This document shows positions 7,413 to 14,722 of a stretch of 37,991 bases of DNA, piece by piece (the stretch's first letter is position 1; the number at the start of each line of letters is the position of its first letter). A model generated the notes under the pieces. The model saw only the letters and a program-made list of their open reading frames with translations. It did not search any database and was not told the origin of the DNA. Origin of the DNA: Oscillibacter valericigenes (lineage in GTDB: Bacteria > Bacillota > Clostridia > Oscillospirales > Oscillospiraceae). The position numbers and the translations under genes are program-made. The DNA is taken from positions 1 to 37,991 of the forward strand of contig NZ_JACSNX010000023.1 in NCBI RefSeq assembly GCF_016902445.1, read 5' to 3'.

Positions 7413-7520
7413 TCACTGGCTGCTCTGCCTATGACGATATCGGCCCGCATAGCGGACCTGGCAGCCATAAAATCGAGAGTGCTCCGCCACAGTGCGGAAC
7501 ATCACGCAGATCAGATCCAT
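7413..7520 (-). CDS. Candidate 35-aa leader peptide of the second ABC operon
   Basis: An ATG at 7518-7520 has GAAGGGAG 7 bases upstream and opens a 35-codon frame ending in TGA at 7413-7415, 36 bases before the terminator stem. Residues 16-31 include RFYG and RYAGRYRHR: five Arg, three Tyr and one His in sixteen codons, using CGA, CGT, AGG, TAT and CAT, which are uncommon in the neighbouring genes. The last codons (CAG AGC AGC CAG) are the segment that can pair with the terminator's 5' arm. A ribosome stalled on the Arg/Tyr codons would leave that segment free and favour read-through; a ribosome reaching the stop would mask it and allow termination. No homologue is recognised; the function is inferred from layout. 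Confidence 0.62.
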   Translation of the reverse strand: MDLICVMFRTVAEHSRFYGCQVRYAGRYRHRQSSQ

Positions 7521-7560
7521 GGTAGAGCTCCCTTCTGCCGGCCGGCCTTTGTACTTTTAC

Positions 7561-7589
7561 ACCATACAGCTTTAAACAGATAAAGTCAA
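7561..7589 (-). promoter_or_regulatory. Promoter of the second ABC operon
   Basis: On the minus strand TTGACT (7589-7584), 17-bp spacer, TATGGT (7566-7561). It lies 41 bases upstream of the leader ORF start. Confidence 0.75.
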
Positions 7590-7652
7590 TGGTGATTTTA
7601 TACAAAAAAACTGGAAGATATTCCGGGAACATGGGATCGTCCCGAAGGGACA

Positions 7653-7690
7653 GCCGCCCGGCGCTCTCCAGGCGGAAAGCGCCGGGCGGC
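7653..7690 (-). terminator. Probable terminator of the pyrophosphatase gene
   Basis: A 13-bp perfect stem GCCGCCCGGCGCT/AGCGCCGGGCGGC with a 12-base loop starts 15 bp past the stop codon. No U-run follows on the minus strand, so termination efficiency is uncertain. Confidence 0.5.
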
Positions 7691-7704
7691 AGGACACCGT
7701 CCTC

Positions 7705-9318
7705 TCAGCCCCACAGGGCGGAGAGCATGGGGATGACCTGTTTTTTCCGGGACATGATCTTGGGCAGAAACACCACGTCCTCCACATCCTCCACATTGAA
7801 GGCCTGGCGGATGGTCTCCCGGTCGCCCACGAACAGCAGCTGAGTGCCCTCCAGCAGCACGTCGGTGACCATCATGATCACCATGTCAAAGCCCTTCTCC
7901 TTCCGGATGGAGGTCATGAGCTTCAGGAACTCGTCCTTCCGCTGGAGCAGCTTGTCGGAGTCCATGCAGGTCACCTGGCTCACGGCCAGGTTGTGGCCGG
8001 CGATGTGGAACTCCTTGTAGTCCGTCCGAAAGATCTCCTCCGCAGAGCGGGTGCCGCCGCCGGCGGCGGAGAAGATCACCTGGCCCAGCTCCTTCAGGGA
8101 GATGTTGGCGATGCGGGCCATGCGGTTGGCCACGTCGATGTCCCGCTGGGTGCAGGTGGGGGACTTGAACATGACCGTGTCGGACACGATGGCCGCGGCC
8201 ATGAGCCCCGCCATCTTGGCGGTGGGCATCAGGCCCTTGTCCTGGTACATGCCGGCCACGATGGTGGTGGTGCTGCCCACCGGCTCGTTGCGGACGGTGA
8301 TGGGGTTCTTGGTCTGGATGTCCGCCAGCCGGTGGTGGTCGATGATCTCCAGGATGTCCGCCTGGTCCAGGCCGGGGACGGACTGGGCCTTCTCATTGTG
8401 GTCCATCAGGATCACCTGCTTGCGCCGGGGGCGCAGCAGATGGTAGCGGGACAGCGTGCCCACCACGTGCTCTTCCTCGTCCAGAATGGGGTAGGCACGG
8501 AAGCGGCTCTCCAGCACGGCGTTGCGCACGTCGTCGATATAGTCATCCAGGTGGAAGCACACCAGGTCGGAATTCTTGCAGATGCTGCTGATGGGCATGG
8601 CGTGGTAGATCAGCCGCACCGCCCGGTAGGCGTCAAAGGCGGTGGAGATGATGCAGGTGTCCGTCTGGGTGGCCAGCAGCTCCGGGTCCACCTCCGCCTG
8701 GCAGACGATGATGCAGGCCACGCCGATCTCCAGCGCCCGGCGGATCATGTCCGGCTGGTCGCCGCAGACCACGATGCTGTCCGGGCTGGAGAACATCAGG
8801 TTCTCCCGGCTGGCGGGCAGGGCGATGGTGACCTCGCCGGAGATCTCGTCCCGCATCTCGCCGCCCTGGTTGAGGATCTTCCCCTCCAGCACCGACAGCA
8901 GGTTGTACACCGGGATCCTGCCCACATTGGGATTGCGGACGGAGGACATGTCGTAGTTGGCCACGTCCCCGGCGGAGAGCATGCCGTACAGCGTCCCGTC
9001 CTCATTGGCCACGGGGATGGCGGAGATCTTGTTCTTCTGCATGGTCCGCCAGGCCCGGCTGATGGCGGCGGCGGCGGACAGGGTGGGGGGCGTGTCGTAG
9101 TCCAGATCCCGCACCTGGGTGCGCACGTTGTTCAGCAGCTTGGGGGGCTGGAAGCCGAAGCGGTCCAGCACGGTCTGGGTCTCGTCGCTGATCTGGCCCA
9201 GGCGGGCAGCCTCATACTGCCGCTGGCCCAGGGCGTTTTTCAGGGCGGCATAGGCCATGGCGGAGACGATGGAGTCCGTGTCCGGATTCCGGTGTCCGGT
9301 GATATAGATGGTGTCCAT
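7705..9318 (-). CDS. Manganese-dependent inorganic pyrophosphatase with regulatory CBS/DRTGG insert
   Basis: A 537-aa family II (DHH/DHHA2) pyrophosphatase that hydrolyses PPi to phosphate in the cytoplasm. The N-terminal metal motif HRNPDTDS has H9, D13 and D15; DHH is at residues 327-329; the DHHA2 domain forms the C-terminus. Between the catalytic motifs lies an insert of two CBS repeats (first near 65-115, second near 255-300) flanking a DRTGG domain. This insert is known in clostridial enzymes that are controlled by adenine nucleotides, and it explains the length against about 310 aa for simple forms. The ATG at 9316-9318 follows GGGAGG closely; the long upstream frame crosses the promoter and is not coding. 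Confidence 0.94.
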   Translation of the reverse strand: MDTIYITGHRNPDTDSIVSAMAYAALKNALGQRQYEAARLGQISDETQTVLDRFGFQPPKLLNNVRTQVRDLDYDTPPTLSAAAAISRAWRTMQKNKISAIPVANEDGTLYGMLSAGDVANYDMSSVRNPNVGRIPVYNLLSVLEGKILNQGGEMRDEISGEVTIALPASRENLMFSSPDSIVVCGDQPDMIRRALEIGVACIIVCQAEVDPELLATQTDTCIISTAFDAYRAVRLIYHAMPISSICKNSDLVCFHLDDYIDDVRNAVLESRFRAYPILDEEEHVVGTLSRYHLLRPRRKQVILMDHNEKAQSVPGLDQADILEIIDHHRLADIQTKNPITVRNEPVGSTTTIVAGMYQDKGLMPTAKMAGLMAAAIVSDTVMFKSPTCTQRDIDVANRMARIANISLKELGQVIFSAAGGGTRSAEEIFRTDYKEFHIAGHNLAVSQVTCMDSDKLLQRKDEFLKLMTSIRKEKGFDMVIMMVTDVLLEGTQLLFVGDRETIRQAFNVEDVEDVVFLPKIMSRKKQVIPMLSALWG

Positions 9319-9375
9319 GATTCCTCCCTTTTGTCTGGATGCGGGGCATCCGTTTTCTGGAAATTTGATGGTTTT

Positions 9376-9404
9376 ATTATGCGTCGTCCCGGCGGCTTTG
9401 TCAA
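9376..9404 (-). promoter_or_regulatory. Promoter of the pyrophosphatase gene
   Basis: Minus strand TTGACA (9404-9399), 17-bp spacer, CATAAT (9381-9376), about 58 bases upstream of the start codon. Confidence 0.82.
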
Positions 9405-9415
9405 CCGCCGCCGGG

Positions 9416-9446
9416 GAAAAACGCTCCCGCCGGCGGGGCGGGAGCG
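9416..9446 (-). terminator. Terminator of the aminopeptidase gene
   Basis: Stem CGCTCCCGCC/GGCGGGAGCG with a 5-base loop, followed on the minus strand by TTTTTCCCC. It lies directly after the gene and before the pyrophosphatase promoter. Confidence 0.88.
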
Positions 9447-9453
9447 GGGGCAT

Positions 9454-10527
9454 TTACAGGATCAGCAGGTCCTTGGGGGCCAGGGTGAGGTTTTGGCAGC
9501 CGTCCTCCGTGAGATACAGCACGTCCTCGATCCGCACCCCCAGCCTTCCGGGCAGGTAGATGCCCGGCTCGGCGGAGATGACGGCCCCGGTAGGCAGGGG
9601 CTTGTCGTTGGACGGGGTGGCGTTGGGCCCCTCGTGGATTTCCACCCCCACGCCGTGGCCGAAGCTGTGGCCAAAATAGGGGCCGTAGCCCGCCTGTTCG
9701 ATCACCTCCCGGGCGGCGCCGTCCACCGCCCGGCCGGTGGCCCCGGCTTTGGCGGCGGCGATGCCCGCCAGCTGGGCCCGCAGCACGGTGTCATAGACCT
9801 GGCGCATCTCATCCGTCACGGACCCAACCGCCACGGTGCGGGTCATGTCCGAGCAGTAGCCGTGGTACACGCAGCCGAAGTCCATGGTGACGAATTCCCC
9901 GGCCTGGATGACCTTCTCCGAGGGCACCCCGTGGGGCAGGCTGCCGTTGGGGCCGGACACCACGATGGGGTCGAAGGACTTGTCCTCCGCCCCGTAGTGG
10001 AGCATGAGATACTGGAGCCGGGCGGCGGTCTCCTTCTCCGTGACGCCGGGGCGGATCTCGTTCAGAATGTCCGCCAAGGCCTTCTCGGCGATGCGCTGGG
10101 CGGAGATCAGGATCTCCAGCTCCTCCGGGTCCTTCACCGCCCGCAGCTCCGCCAGCAGGTCCGCCGCCGGTACCAGCTCACAGGGCAGGGCCCTGGCGTA
10201 AAAGCCATGCTCCCGGACGGTCATATAGGCGTCCTCAAACCCAAGGCGGCGGATGTGGTGGCGCTGGACGGCCTCCTGCAAAAGCGCGGAGTACCCCCGG
10301 CCGGCGCCCACCTCCCGGATGTCCGCGCCCTGGATGTGCCGCCGGGCGGCCTCCGTGTACCGGGAGTCTGTGAAGTAGTAAAACTTCTCGGGAGTGACCA
10401 GGGCCATGCCGTCGGTGCCGGCGGAGTGAAAGCCGGAGGCGTAGAAGCGGTTGGCCTCGTTGGTCAGCAGCACGCCGTCCAGGTCATGGGATCTCAGCTG
10501 AGCGGCGATCTTGGCAAAGTGATTCAT
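9454..10527 (-). CDS. Aminopeptidase P family (Xaa-Pro) peptidase, M24B
   Basis: A 357-aa cytoplasmic metallopeptidase predicted to release residues next to proline. The N-terminal creatinase-like domain covers about residues 1-130 and the pita-bread catalytic domain the rest. The metal ligands are visible: D216 (MDFGCVY), D227 (CSDMTR), the His in FGHSFGHGVG, the Glu in ISAEPGIY and the Glu in VRIEDV. AGGAGGTAA stands 6 bases before the ATG. It follows pyrG on the same strand, but the pyrG 3'-end repeat array separates them and I see no strong promoter of its own, so it may be read from pyrG or from a weak site. Confidence 0.94.
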   Translation of the reverse strand: MNHFAKIAAQLRSHDLDGVLLTNEANRFYASGFHSAGTDGMALVTPEKFYYFTDSRYTEAARRHIQGADIREVGAGRGYSALLQEAVQRHHIRRLGFEDAYMTVREHGFYARALPCELVPAADLLAELRAVKDPEELEILISAQRIAEKALADILNEIRPGVTEKETAARLQYLMLHYGAEDKSFDPIVVSGPNGSLPHGVPSEKVIQAGEFVTMDFGCVYHGYCSDMTRTVAVGSVTDEMRQVYDTVLRAQLAGIAAAKAGATGRAVDGAAREVIEQAGYGPYFGHSFGHGVGVEIHEGPNATPSNDKPLPTGAVISAEPGIYLPGRLGVRIEDVLYLTEDGCQNLTLAPKDLLIL

Positions 10528-10555
10528 CGTGTTACCTCCTGGGCCGCCGATGTCC

Positions 10556-10592
10556 TCAGACGGCCATCAAAAGTCCGTAGAATACCGGGCGC
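10556..10592 (-). pseudogene. Degenerate fourth copy of the pyrG 3' end
   Basis: Directly after the stop codon of the outermost repeat copy, the minus strand reads RPVFYGLLMAV-stop. This aligns with [13 protein letters not shown] of the repeat copies, and the DNA shares TTCTACGG.CTT and GGCC.TCTG.GGA. It looks like an older, truncated copy of the same 3' end. The alignment is by eye. Confidence 0.5.
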
Positions 10593-10671
10593 TTATTGGG
10601 CGCCGGCCTCCATCTTCTCCACAGAGGCCCTGACGAAGCCGTAGAACAGCGGATGGGGCCGGTCGGGACGG
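10593..10671 (-). pseudogene. Extra copy A of the pyrG C-terminal coding end
   Basis: Encodes [29 protein letters not shown] on the minus strand, without an upstream start. It differs from the real end (G at the marked position, ADAQ at the end) at only a few bases. Confidence 0.8.
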
Positions 10672-10767
10672 ACAAGCCGCTTACAGCGGCAGTCCGCGGG
10701 GGATGCCGGCGGGCTCGCCCCTTGCGGGGCAACCGCCCGCATGGCAGAGAGCCGTCCCGCCCGGATT

Positions 10768-10846
10768 TTATTGAGCGTCGGATTCCATCTTCTCCACAGA
10801 GGCCTTGACGAAGCCGTAGAACAGCGGGTGAGGCCGGTCGGGACGG
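10768..10846 (-). pseudogene. Extra copy B of the pyrG C-terminal coding end
   Basis: Encodes [29 protein letters not shown]. The Lys at the variable position is closer to what CTP synthases usually have there than the Gly in the gene itself (family knowledge; not computed here). Confidence 0.8.
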
Positions 10847-10942
10847 ACAAGCCGCTTACAGCGGCAGTCTGCGGGGGATGCCGGCGGGCTCGCCCCTTGC
10901 GGGGCAACCGCCCGCATGGCAGAGAGCCGTCCCGCCCGGATT

Positions 10943-12556
10943 TTATTGAGCGTCAGCCTCCATCTTCTCCACAGAGGCCCCGACGAAGCCGTAGAACAGC
11001 GGGTGAGGCCGGTCGGGACGGCTCTTGAACTCCGGGTGGAACTGGGCGCCCACGAACCAGGGGTGGTCCGGCAGCTCGATGATCTCCACCAGGCGGCCGT
11101 CCGGGGACAATCCCGCCAGGCGCATGCCGGCGGCCTCCATCTCCGCCCGGAAGTCGTTGTTGAACTCATAGCGGTGGCGGTGGCGCTCGGAGATCTCCGC
11201 CTGGCCGTAGAGGTCCCGGCTGCGGGAGCCCTCCGCCAGCACGCAGGGGTACCGGCCCAGCCGCATGGTGCCGCCCTTGTCCGTCACGTGGACCTGGTCC
11301 GGCATCAGGTCGATGACCGGGTGGGCGGTGGAGCCGGAGAACTCGGAGGAATTGGCGTCGGTCCAGCCCAGCACATGGCGGGCGAACTCGATCACCGCCA
11401 TCTGCATCCCCAGGCAGATGCCGAAGTAGGGGATGCGGTGTTCCCGGGCGTACCGCACGGCGGCGATCATGCCCTCGATGCCCCGGTCGCCGAAGCCGCC
11501 GGGCACCAGGATGCCGTCACAGCCCGCCAGCCGCTCCGCCGTGCTGGCCTCCGTCAGGGTCTCGGAGTCCACCCACCGGATGTCCACCACCGCGTCGTTG
11601 GCGGTGCCGGCGTGGTTCAGGGACTCCACCACGGAGAGGTAGGCGTCGTGGAGCTGGGTGTACTTGCCCACCAGGGCGATGGTGACCCGCCTGTGGGCGT
11701 TCTTCTCCCGCTTCACCATGGCGCTCCACTCCCGCAGGTCCGGCTGGTGGGTGATGAGGCCCAGCTTCCGGCACACCACCTCGTCCAGGCCCTCCCTGGC
11801 CATCAGCAGGGGCACCTCATACAGCGTCTCCGCCGTGGCGTTCTGGATGACGCAGTCCGGTTGGACGTTGCAGAACAGGGCGATCTTCCGGCGGATGTCC
11901 TCGGTGATGGGCACGTCACACCGGCACACCAGGATGTCCGGCTGGATGCCCAGGCTCAGCAGCTCCTTCACGGAGTGCTGGGTGGGCTTGCTCTTCAGCT
12001 CGCCGCTGCCGGGGATCTGGACGATGAGGGGCACGTGGATGAACACCACGTCCCCCCGGGGCCGCTCCGCCGCCACCTGCCGGATGGCCTCCAGAAAGGG
12101 CTGGGACTCGATATCGCCCACAGTGCCGCCGATCTCCGTGATGACCACGTCCACGTCCTCGTCCGCCATGGCGTAGATGCGGCGCTTGATCTCGTCGGTG
12201 ATGTGGGGGATGATCTGCACCGTGGCCCCCAGGTAGTCGCCCCGGCGCTCCCGGTTCAGCACGGACCAGTAGATCTTGCCGGAGGACACGGAGCTGTTGC
12301 CGGTCAGATCCTCGTCCACGAACCGCTCGTAGTGGCCCAGGTCCAGGTCCGTCTCGGCCCCGTCCTCGGTGACGAAGACCTCCCCGTGCTGATAGGGGCT
12401 CATGGTCCCCGGATCCACATTGATATAGGGGTCAAACTTCTGGTTCCGCACCCGGATGCCCCGCTGCTTCAGAAGCCGCCCCAGGGAGGCCGCGCAGATC
12501 CCCTTGCCCAGACCGGACACCACGCCGCCCGTGACGAATACGAATTTCGTTGACAT
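10943..12556 (-). CDS. pyrG: CTP synthase
   Basis: A 537-aa CTP synthase that makes CTP from UTP, ATP and glutamine. The N-terminal synthetase domain starts [17 protein letters not shown] (P-loop near residues 9-19) with '[21 protein letters not shown]'-type motifs; the C-terminal class I glutaminase has its nucleophile Cys at residue 381 (GICLGMQ) and 'FHPEF' near the end. Length fits the family. The ATG at 12554-12556 follows AAGGTGA by 5 bases. The open frame continues upstream through the leader and promoter and is not taken as coding. Its last 26 codons are repeated twice more downstream. A strong promoter and a conditional-looking terminator precede it. Confidence 0.97.
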   Translation of the reverse strand: MSTKFVFVTGGVVSGLGKGICAASLGRLLKQRGIRVRNQKFDPYINVDPGTMSPYQHGEVFVTEDGAETDLDLGHYERFVDEDLTGNSSVSSGKIYWSVLNRERRGDYLGATVQIIPHITDEIKRRIYAMADEDVDVVITEIGGTVGDIESQPFLEAIRQVAAERPRGDVVFIHVPLIVQIPGSGELKSKPTQHSVKELLSLGIQPDILVCRCDVPITEDIRRKIALFCNVQPDCVIQNATAETLYEVPLLMAREGLDEVVCRKLGLITHQPDLREWSAMVKREKNAHRRVTIALVGKYTQLHDAYLSVVESLNHAGTANDAVVDIRWVDSETLTEASTAERLAGCDGILVPGGFGDRGIEGMIAAVRYAREHRIPYFGICLGMQMAVIEFARHVLGWTDANSSEFSGSTAHPVIDLMPDQVHVTDKGGTMRLGRYPCVLAEGSRSRDLYGQAEISERHRHRYEFNNDFRAEMEAAGMRLAGLSPDGRLVEIIELPDHPWFVGAQFHPEFKSRPDRPHPLFYGFVGASVEKMEADAQ

Positions 12557-12636
12557 GCCGTTCACCTTGCCTTTCCACGCACACAGTTTCTGCAGGAAAC
12601 GCCCGTTGTACGCCCGCCGCTGACAGCCCGACAAAC

Positions 12637-12712
12637 AAAAAACACCGCCGGACCGATTTTGCGGCTGAAAGTCCCAGTCTCTTTCGGGACGTTCGGCCGC
12701 GGTCCGCGGTGT
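12637..12712 (-). terminator. Attenuator-like terminator in the pyrG leader
   Basis: Minus strand: ACACCGC and GGACCG pair with CGGTCC and GCGGTGT (13 bp with one bulged G), enclosing a second hairpin GTCCC/GGGAC, and the stem runs into TTTTTTG. It lies between the promoter and the start codon, so it must be regulated or leaky. A small hairpin TTGCGGC-GGAT-GCCGCAA (12731-12748) precedes it. Confidence 0.72.
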
Positions 12713-12784
12713 GTCTGTTTGGTTGTCGCGTTGCGGCATCCGCCGCAAACCGCCGCCCAAAGCGTTTCCAAAAAATACTGTTCC

Positions 12785-12813
12785 AGTGTAGCACCGGCCC
12801 GGGGAAATGTCAA
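12785..12813 (-). promoter_or_regulatory. Promoter of pyrG
   Basis: Minus strand TTGACA (12813-12808), 17-bp spacer, TACACT (12790-12785), giving a leader of roughly 220 bases. Confidence 0.88.
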
Positions 12814-12881
12814 CGGCCGACCCGTGGCAAAACCGGCAGAATCGAAGGGGCGGTCCGGGCCGGTTTTCTGTGGATTTCGGC

Positions 12882-12912
12882 AAAGGCCGGGCACGGAAGC
12901 TCCGTGCCCGGC
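12882..12912 (-). terminator. Terminator of the YtrA-type operon
   Basis: 12-bp perfect stem GCCGGGCACGGA/TCCGTGCCCGGC, 3-base loop, 10 bp after the zinc-ribbon gene. A short CTTTG tail follows on the minus strand. Confidence 0.65.
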
Positions 12913-12922
12913 TCTTGCTGGT

Positions 12923-13150
12923 TCACCGGTCCCCGAAGGTCTGGTGGAGCTGCACCAGCTCCATGGGAGACTCCACCCAGTTCTCCACGTACCCGCAGCC
13001 GCAGCAGACGTAGCGGATGACAGGGATCTTTCCCATGAGGGTATATTTGCTGGTGTAGATGTTGCTGCCGCTGGCGTAGCGGCTGGGGTGATCGGGGATG
13101 CGGACGATGTCTCTGCTGCCGCACTTGGGGCAGACATGGGCATTTTTCAT
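12923..13150 (-). CDS. Small zinc-ribbon protein
   Basis: A 75-aa protein with two Cys knuckles, C7-x2-C10 (CPKCG) and C49-x2-C52 (CCGCGY), separated by a basic/Tyr-rich stretch, as expected for one zinc ribbon. The ATG at 13148-13150 follows AAAGGAG and overlaps the stop of the 35-aa ORF upstream (ATGA). It is the last gene of the GntR/ABC operon. Similar ribbons are often annotated 'zinc ribbon domain' without known function; it may be a partner of the transporter or a passenger. Confidence 0.85.
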   Translation of the reverse strand: MKNAHVCPKCGSRDIVRIPDHPSRYASGSNIYTSKYTLMGKIPVIRYVCCGCGYVENWVESPMELVQLHQTFGDR

Positions 13151-13254
13151 CTCGGCTCCTTTCGCTCCAGGAGGGCCGCCCCGCACAGGGCCAGCAGAGC
13201 GGCCAGATCCGCCGGCGTGGGTGCCGGGCGGGAGGCGTTCGGCGCATTTTCCAT
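13147..13254 (-). CDS. Candidate 35-aa small protein
   Basis: ATG at 13252-13254, 5 bp after the permease stop, with AGGAG 13 bases upstream. It encodes MENAPNASRPAPTPADLAALL then ALCGAALLERKEPR (split here): a Pro/Ala N-terminus and one short hydrophobic Ala/Leu segment. Its TGA overlaps the ATG of the zinc-ribbon gene, so the operon would be continuously coupled. No homologue recognised; it could also be a chance frame in GC-rich DNA. Confidence 0.45.
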   Translation of the reverse strand: MENAPNASRPAPTPADLAALLALCGAALLERKEPR

Positions 13255-13259
13255 ACTGC

Positions 13260-13871
13260 TCACCGGCTCCTGCGGCCATAGAACCGGATGGCCATGGGGA
13301 TGGACACCACCGTCAGCACCACGGCGGCGATGGCGGCGGGCACCAGGGAGAAGGACAGGTAGAAGCCGCCGTCCAGGGAGGACTGCTCGATGGTGGCGAT
13401 GCCTCCGGCGCTGGCGCACACCAGGAAGATGATGAGGAACATGGCCAGCCGCCCCTTCTCCACGCCGAACCGGAACATCAACGGCAGGGTGATGTCCAGG
13501 ATGCACACGGCCACGCACACGGACAGCAGAATGACGGGGATGGAGGGGCCGGTCACGTCGCTGAGCCAGACGAAGGAGAGGATGGTCTGGAGGACGAAGG
13601 TGGCAGCCGCCGCGATGGCCACGCTGATCCAGCCGAAGAGATACTTGCTCAGCACCACGTCCCGGGCGGAGTAGGGCATCATGGCGGCCAGCTGGTCCCA
13701 CTTGCTCCGCTCGTCATAGGCCAGGGCCGTGTAGGGCAGCATGGAGGCGTACACCACAGCGAAGGTGCTGTAAAACGTGCCGGGGATGCAGGAGAACACC
13801 AGGATCAGCAGCAGGAAGATCCTCATCTGCCGGAAGATCACATAGTAGTCTTTCAAAAGCAGGGCGCTCAT
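13260..13871 (-). CDS. ABC-2 type transporter permease (YtrC/D-like operon)
   Basis: A 203-aa membrane protein with about six hydrophobic segments, starting MSALLLKDYYVIFRQMRIFLL and ending in a basic tail FYGRRSR. The phrase 'YDERSKWDQLAAMMPYSARDVVLSKY' is typical of ABC-2 permeases (ABC2_membrane_5 group) that pair with GntR-controlled ATPases. The start overlaps the ATPase stop by 4 bp (ATGA), with AAAGGAG about 11 bases upstream. Families in this context export or detoxify cell-wall-active compounds, but the substrate here is unknown. Confidence 0.9.
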   Translation of the reverse strand: MSALLLKDYYVIFRQMRIFLLLILVFSCIPGTFYSTFAVVYASMLPYTALAYDERSKWDQLAAMMPYSARDVVLSKYLFGWISVAIAAAATFVLQTILSFVWLSDVTGPSIPVILLSVCVAVCILDITLPLMFRFGVEKGRLAMFLIIFLVCASAGGIATIEQSSLDGGFYLSFSLVPAAIAAVVLTVVSIPMAIRFYGRRSR

Positions 13872-14722
13872 TGCTTCTTTGCTCCTTTCACCAAAAACAG
13901 GACGACGTCCTCCACTGTGGGCCGCTCCAGCTCCCAGCCGGCGGGCACCAGGTCCCGCTTCACCAGGCACCGGACGCCGCCGAAGCCGCTGGACTCCCGG
14001 GCCACCACGGCCCCGTCCTGGAGGCTGTTCACCTGATCCGCCGTGCCCACGAAGATGCCGTACTCCTCCAGCAGGCGGTCCTTCTCGTCGCAGAACAGCA
14101 GCCGCCCCTGGTGGAGGAAGGCGATGTAGTCGCACAGCTTCTCCAGATCGCTCAAGATGTGGGAGGAGATCAGGATGGAGTGGTCCTCCTCCCGGGTGAA
14201 CTCGTTGAAGATCTCCAGCACCTCGTCCCGGACGATGGGGTCCAGGCCGGAGGTGGCCTCATCCAGCACCAGCAGCTTGGGGCTGTGGCTCAGCGCCACG
14301 GCGATGGCCAGCTTCATCTTCATGCCCCGGGAGAAGTCCTTGAAGGGCTTCTTCTCCGGCAGGCCGAAGCGGGTGAGATAGTTCCGGTACTGCTTGCCGT
14401 CCCACCGGCGGTAGGTCCTGGCCATGACGTCTCCCACCTGCAGGGCGTTCAGGCTCTCGGGGAAATAGGCCTCGTCCAGCACCACGCCGATGTCCTCTTT
14501 CACGGCGAGGAACTCCGGCGAGGCGGCGTCCGTCCCCAGGACGGTGCAGGTGCCGCTGTCCGGCTGCAGGCCGCCCATCAGCAGGCGGATGGTGGTGGAC
14601 TTGCCGGCGCCGTTCTCGCCCACCAGGCCGCAGATGGTGCCGCTGGGCACAGCGAGGGACAGGTCCTGTAAGGTAAAGCCGGGAAAGTGTTTCGTCACAT
14701 GGCTCAGTTCGATGGCGTTCAT
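13868..14722 (-). CDS. ABC transporter ATP-binding protein (YtrB-like)
   Basis: A 284-aa ATPase: Walker A GENGAGKS at residues 35-42, signature FSRGMKMKL, Walker B KLLVLDEATSGLDP. 'SRGMKMKLAIAVALSHSPKLL' phrasing places it with the BcrA/YtrB-type exporters. ATG at 14720-14722 has AGGAGG about 10 bases upstream and overlaps the regulator stop by 4 bp. The apparent longer frame is a shadow through the regulator gene. It pairs with the permease at 13260-13871. Confidence 0.93.
   Translation of the reverse strand: MNAIELSHVTKHFPGFTLQDLSLAVPSGTICGLVGENGAGKSTTIRLLMGGLQPDSGTCTVLGTDAASPEFLAVKEDIGVVLDEAYFPESLNALQVGDVMARTYRRWDGKQYRNYLTRFGLPEKKPFKDFSRGMKMKLAIAVALSHSPKLLVLDEATSGLDPIVRDEVLEIFNEFTREEDHSILISSHILSDLEKLCDYIAFLHQGRLLFCDEKDRLLEEYGIFVGTADQVNSLQDGAVVARESSGFGGVRCLVKRDLVPAGWELERPTVEDVVLFLVKGAKKQ

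Larger units (their letters stand above)
10593..11021 (-). repeat. 175-bp tandem repeat containing the 3' end of pyrG (2.45 copies)
   Basis: The unit recurs with an exact 175-bp period (stop codons at 10593, 10768 and 10943). Each unit is 79 bp matching the last codons of pyrG plus a 96-bp spacer; spacers are at 10672-10767 and 10847-10942. The copy at 10943-11021 is the real end of pyrG. The spacer carries a long hairpin (10703-10742 and 10878-10917) with ATGC...GCAT ends and a GCAA tetraloop, and it is almost identical in both copies. The period is not a multiple of three, yet each copy keeps a stop codon in frame with its own coding fragment. Confidence 0.93.

Noticed and set aside
7301..7468. 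N-terminal extension of the second binding protein
   Set aside because: The frame passes through the leader terminator and has no ribosome site; the signal peptide begins at 7300.
7993..10644. 883-aa plus-strand open frame
   Set aside because: Antisense shadow of the pyrophosphatase and aminopeptidase genes, rich in Gly/His/Val as expected from high-GC complement.
10593..10942. CRISPR-like array
   Set aside because: Two and a half units of 175 bp with coding similarity to pyrG; no short repeats with unique spacers.
10916..12553. 545-aa plus-strand open frame
   Set aside because: Antisense shadow of pyrG.
12557..12883. In-frame upstream extension of pyrG (about 109 codons)
   Set aside because: It covers the promoter and attenuator; the conserved CTP synthase start is at 12556 with a ribosome site.
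13147..13701. 184-aa minus-strand frame
   Set aside because: Off-frame shadow of the ABC-2 permease; only its last 35 codons with their own start were kept as a small ORF.
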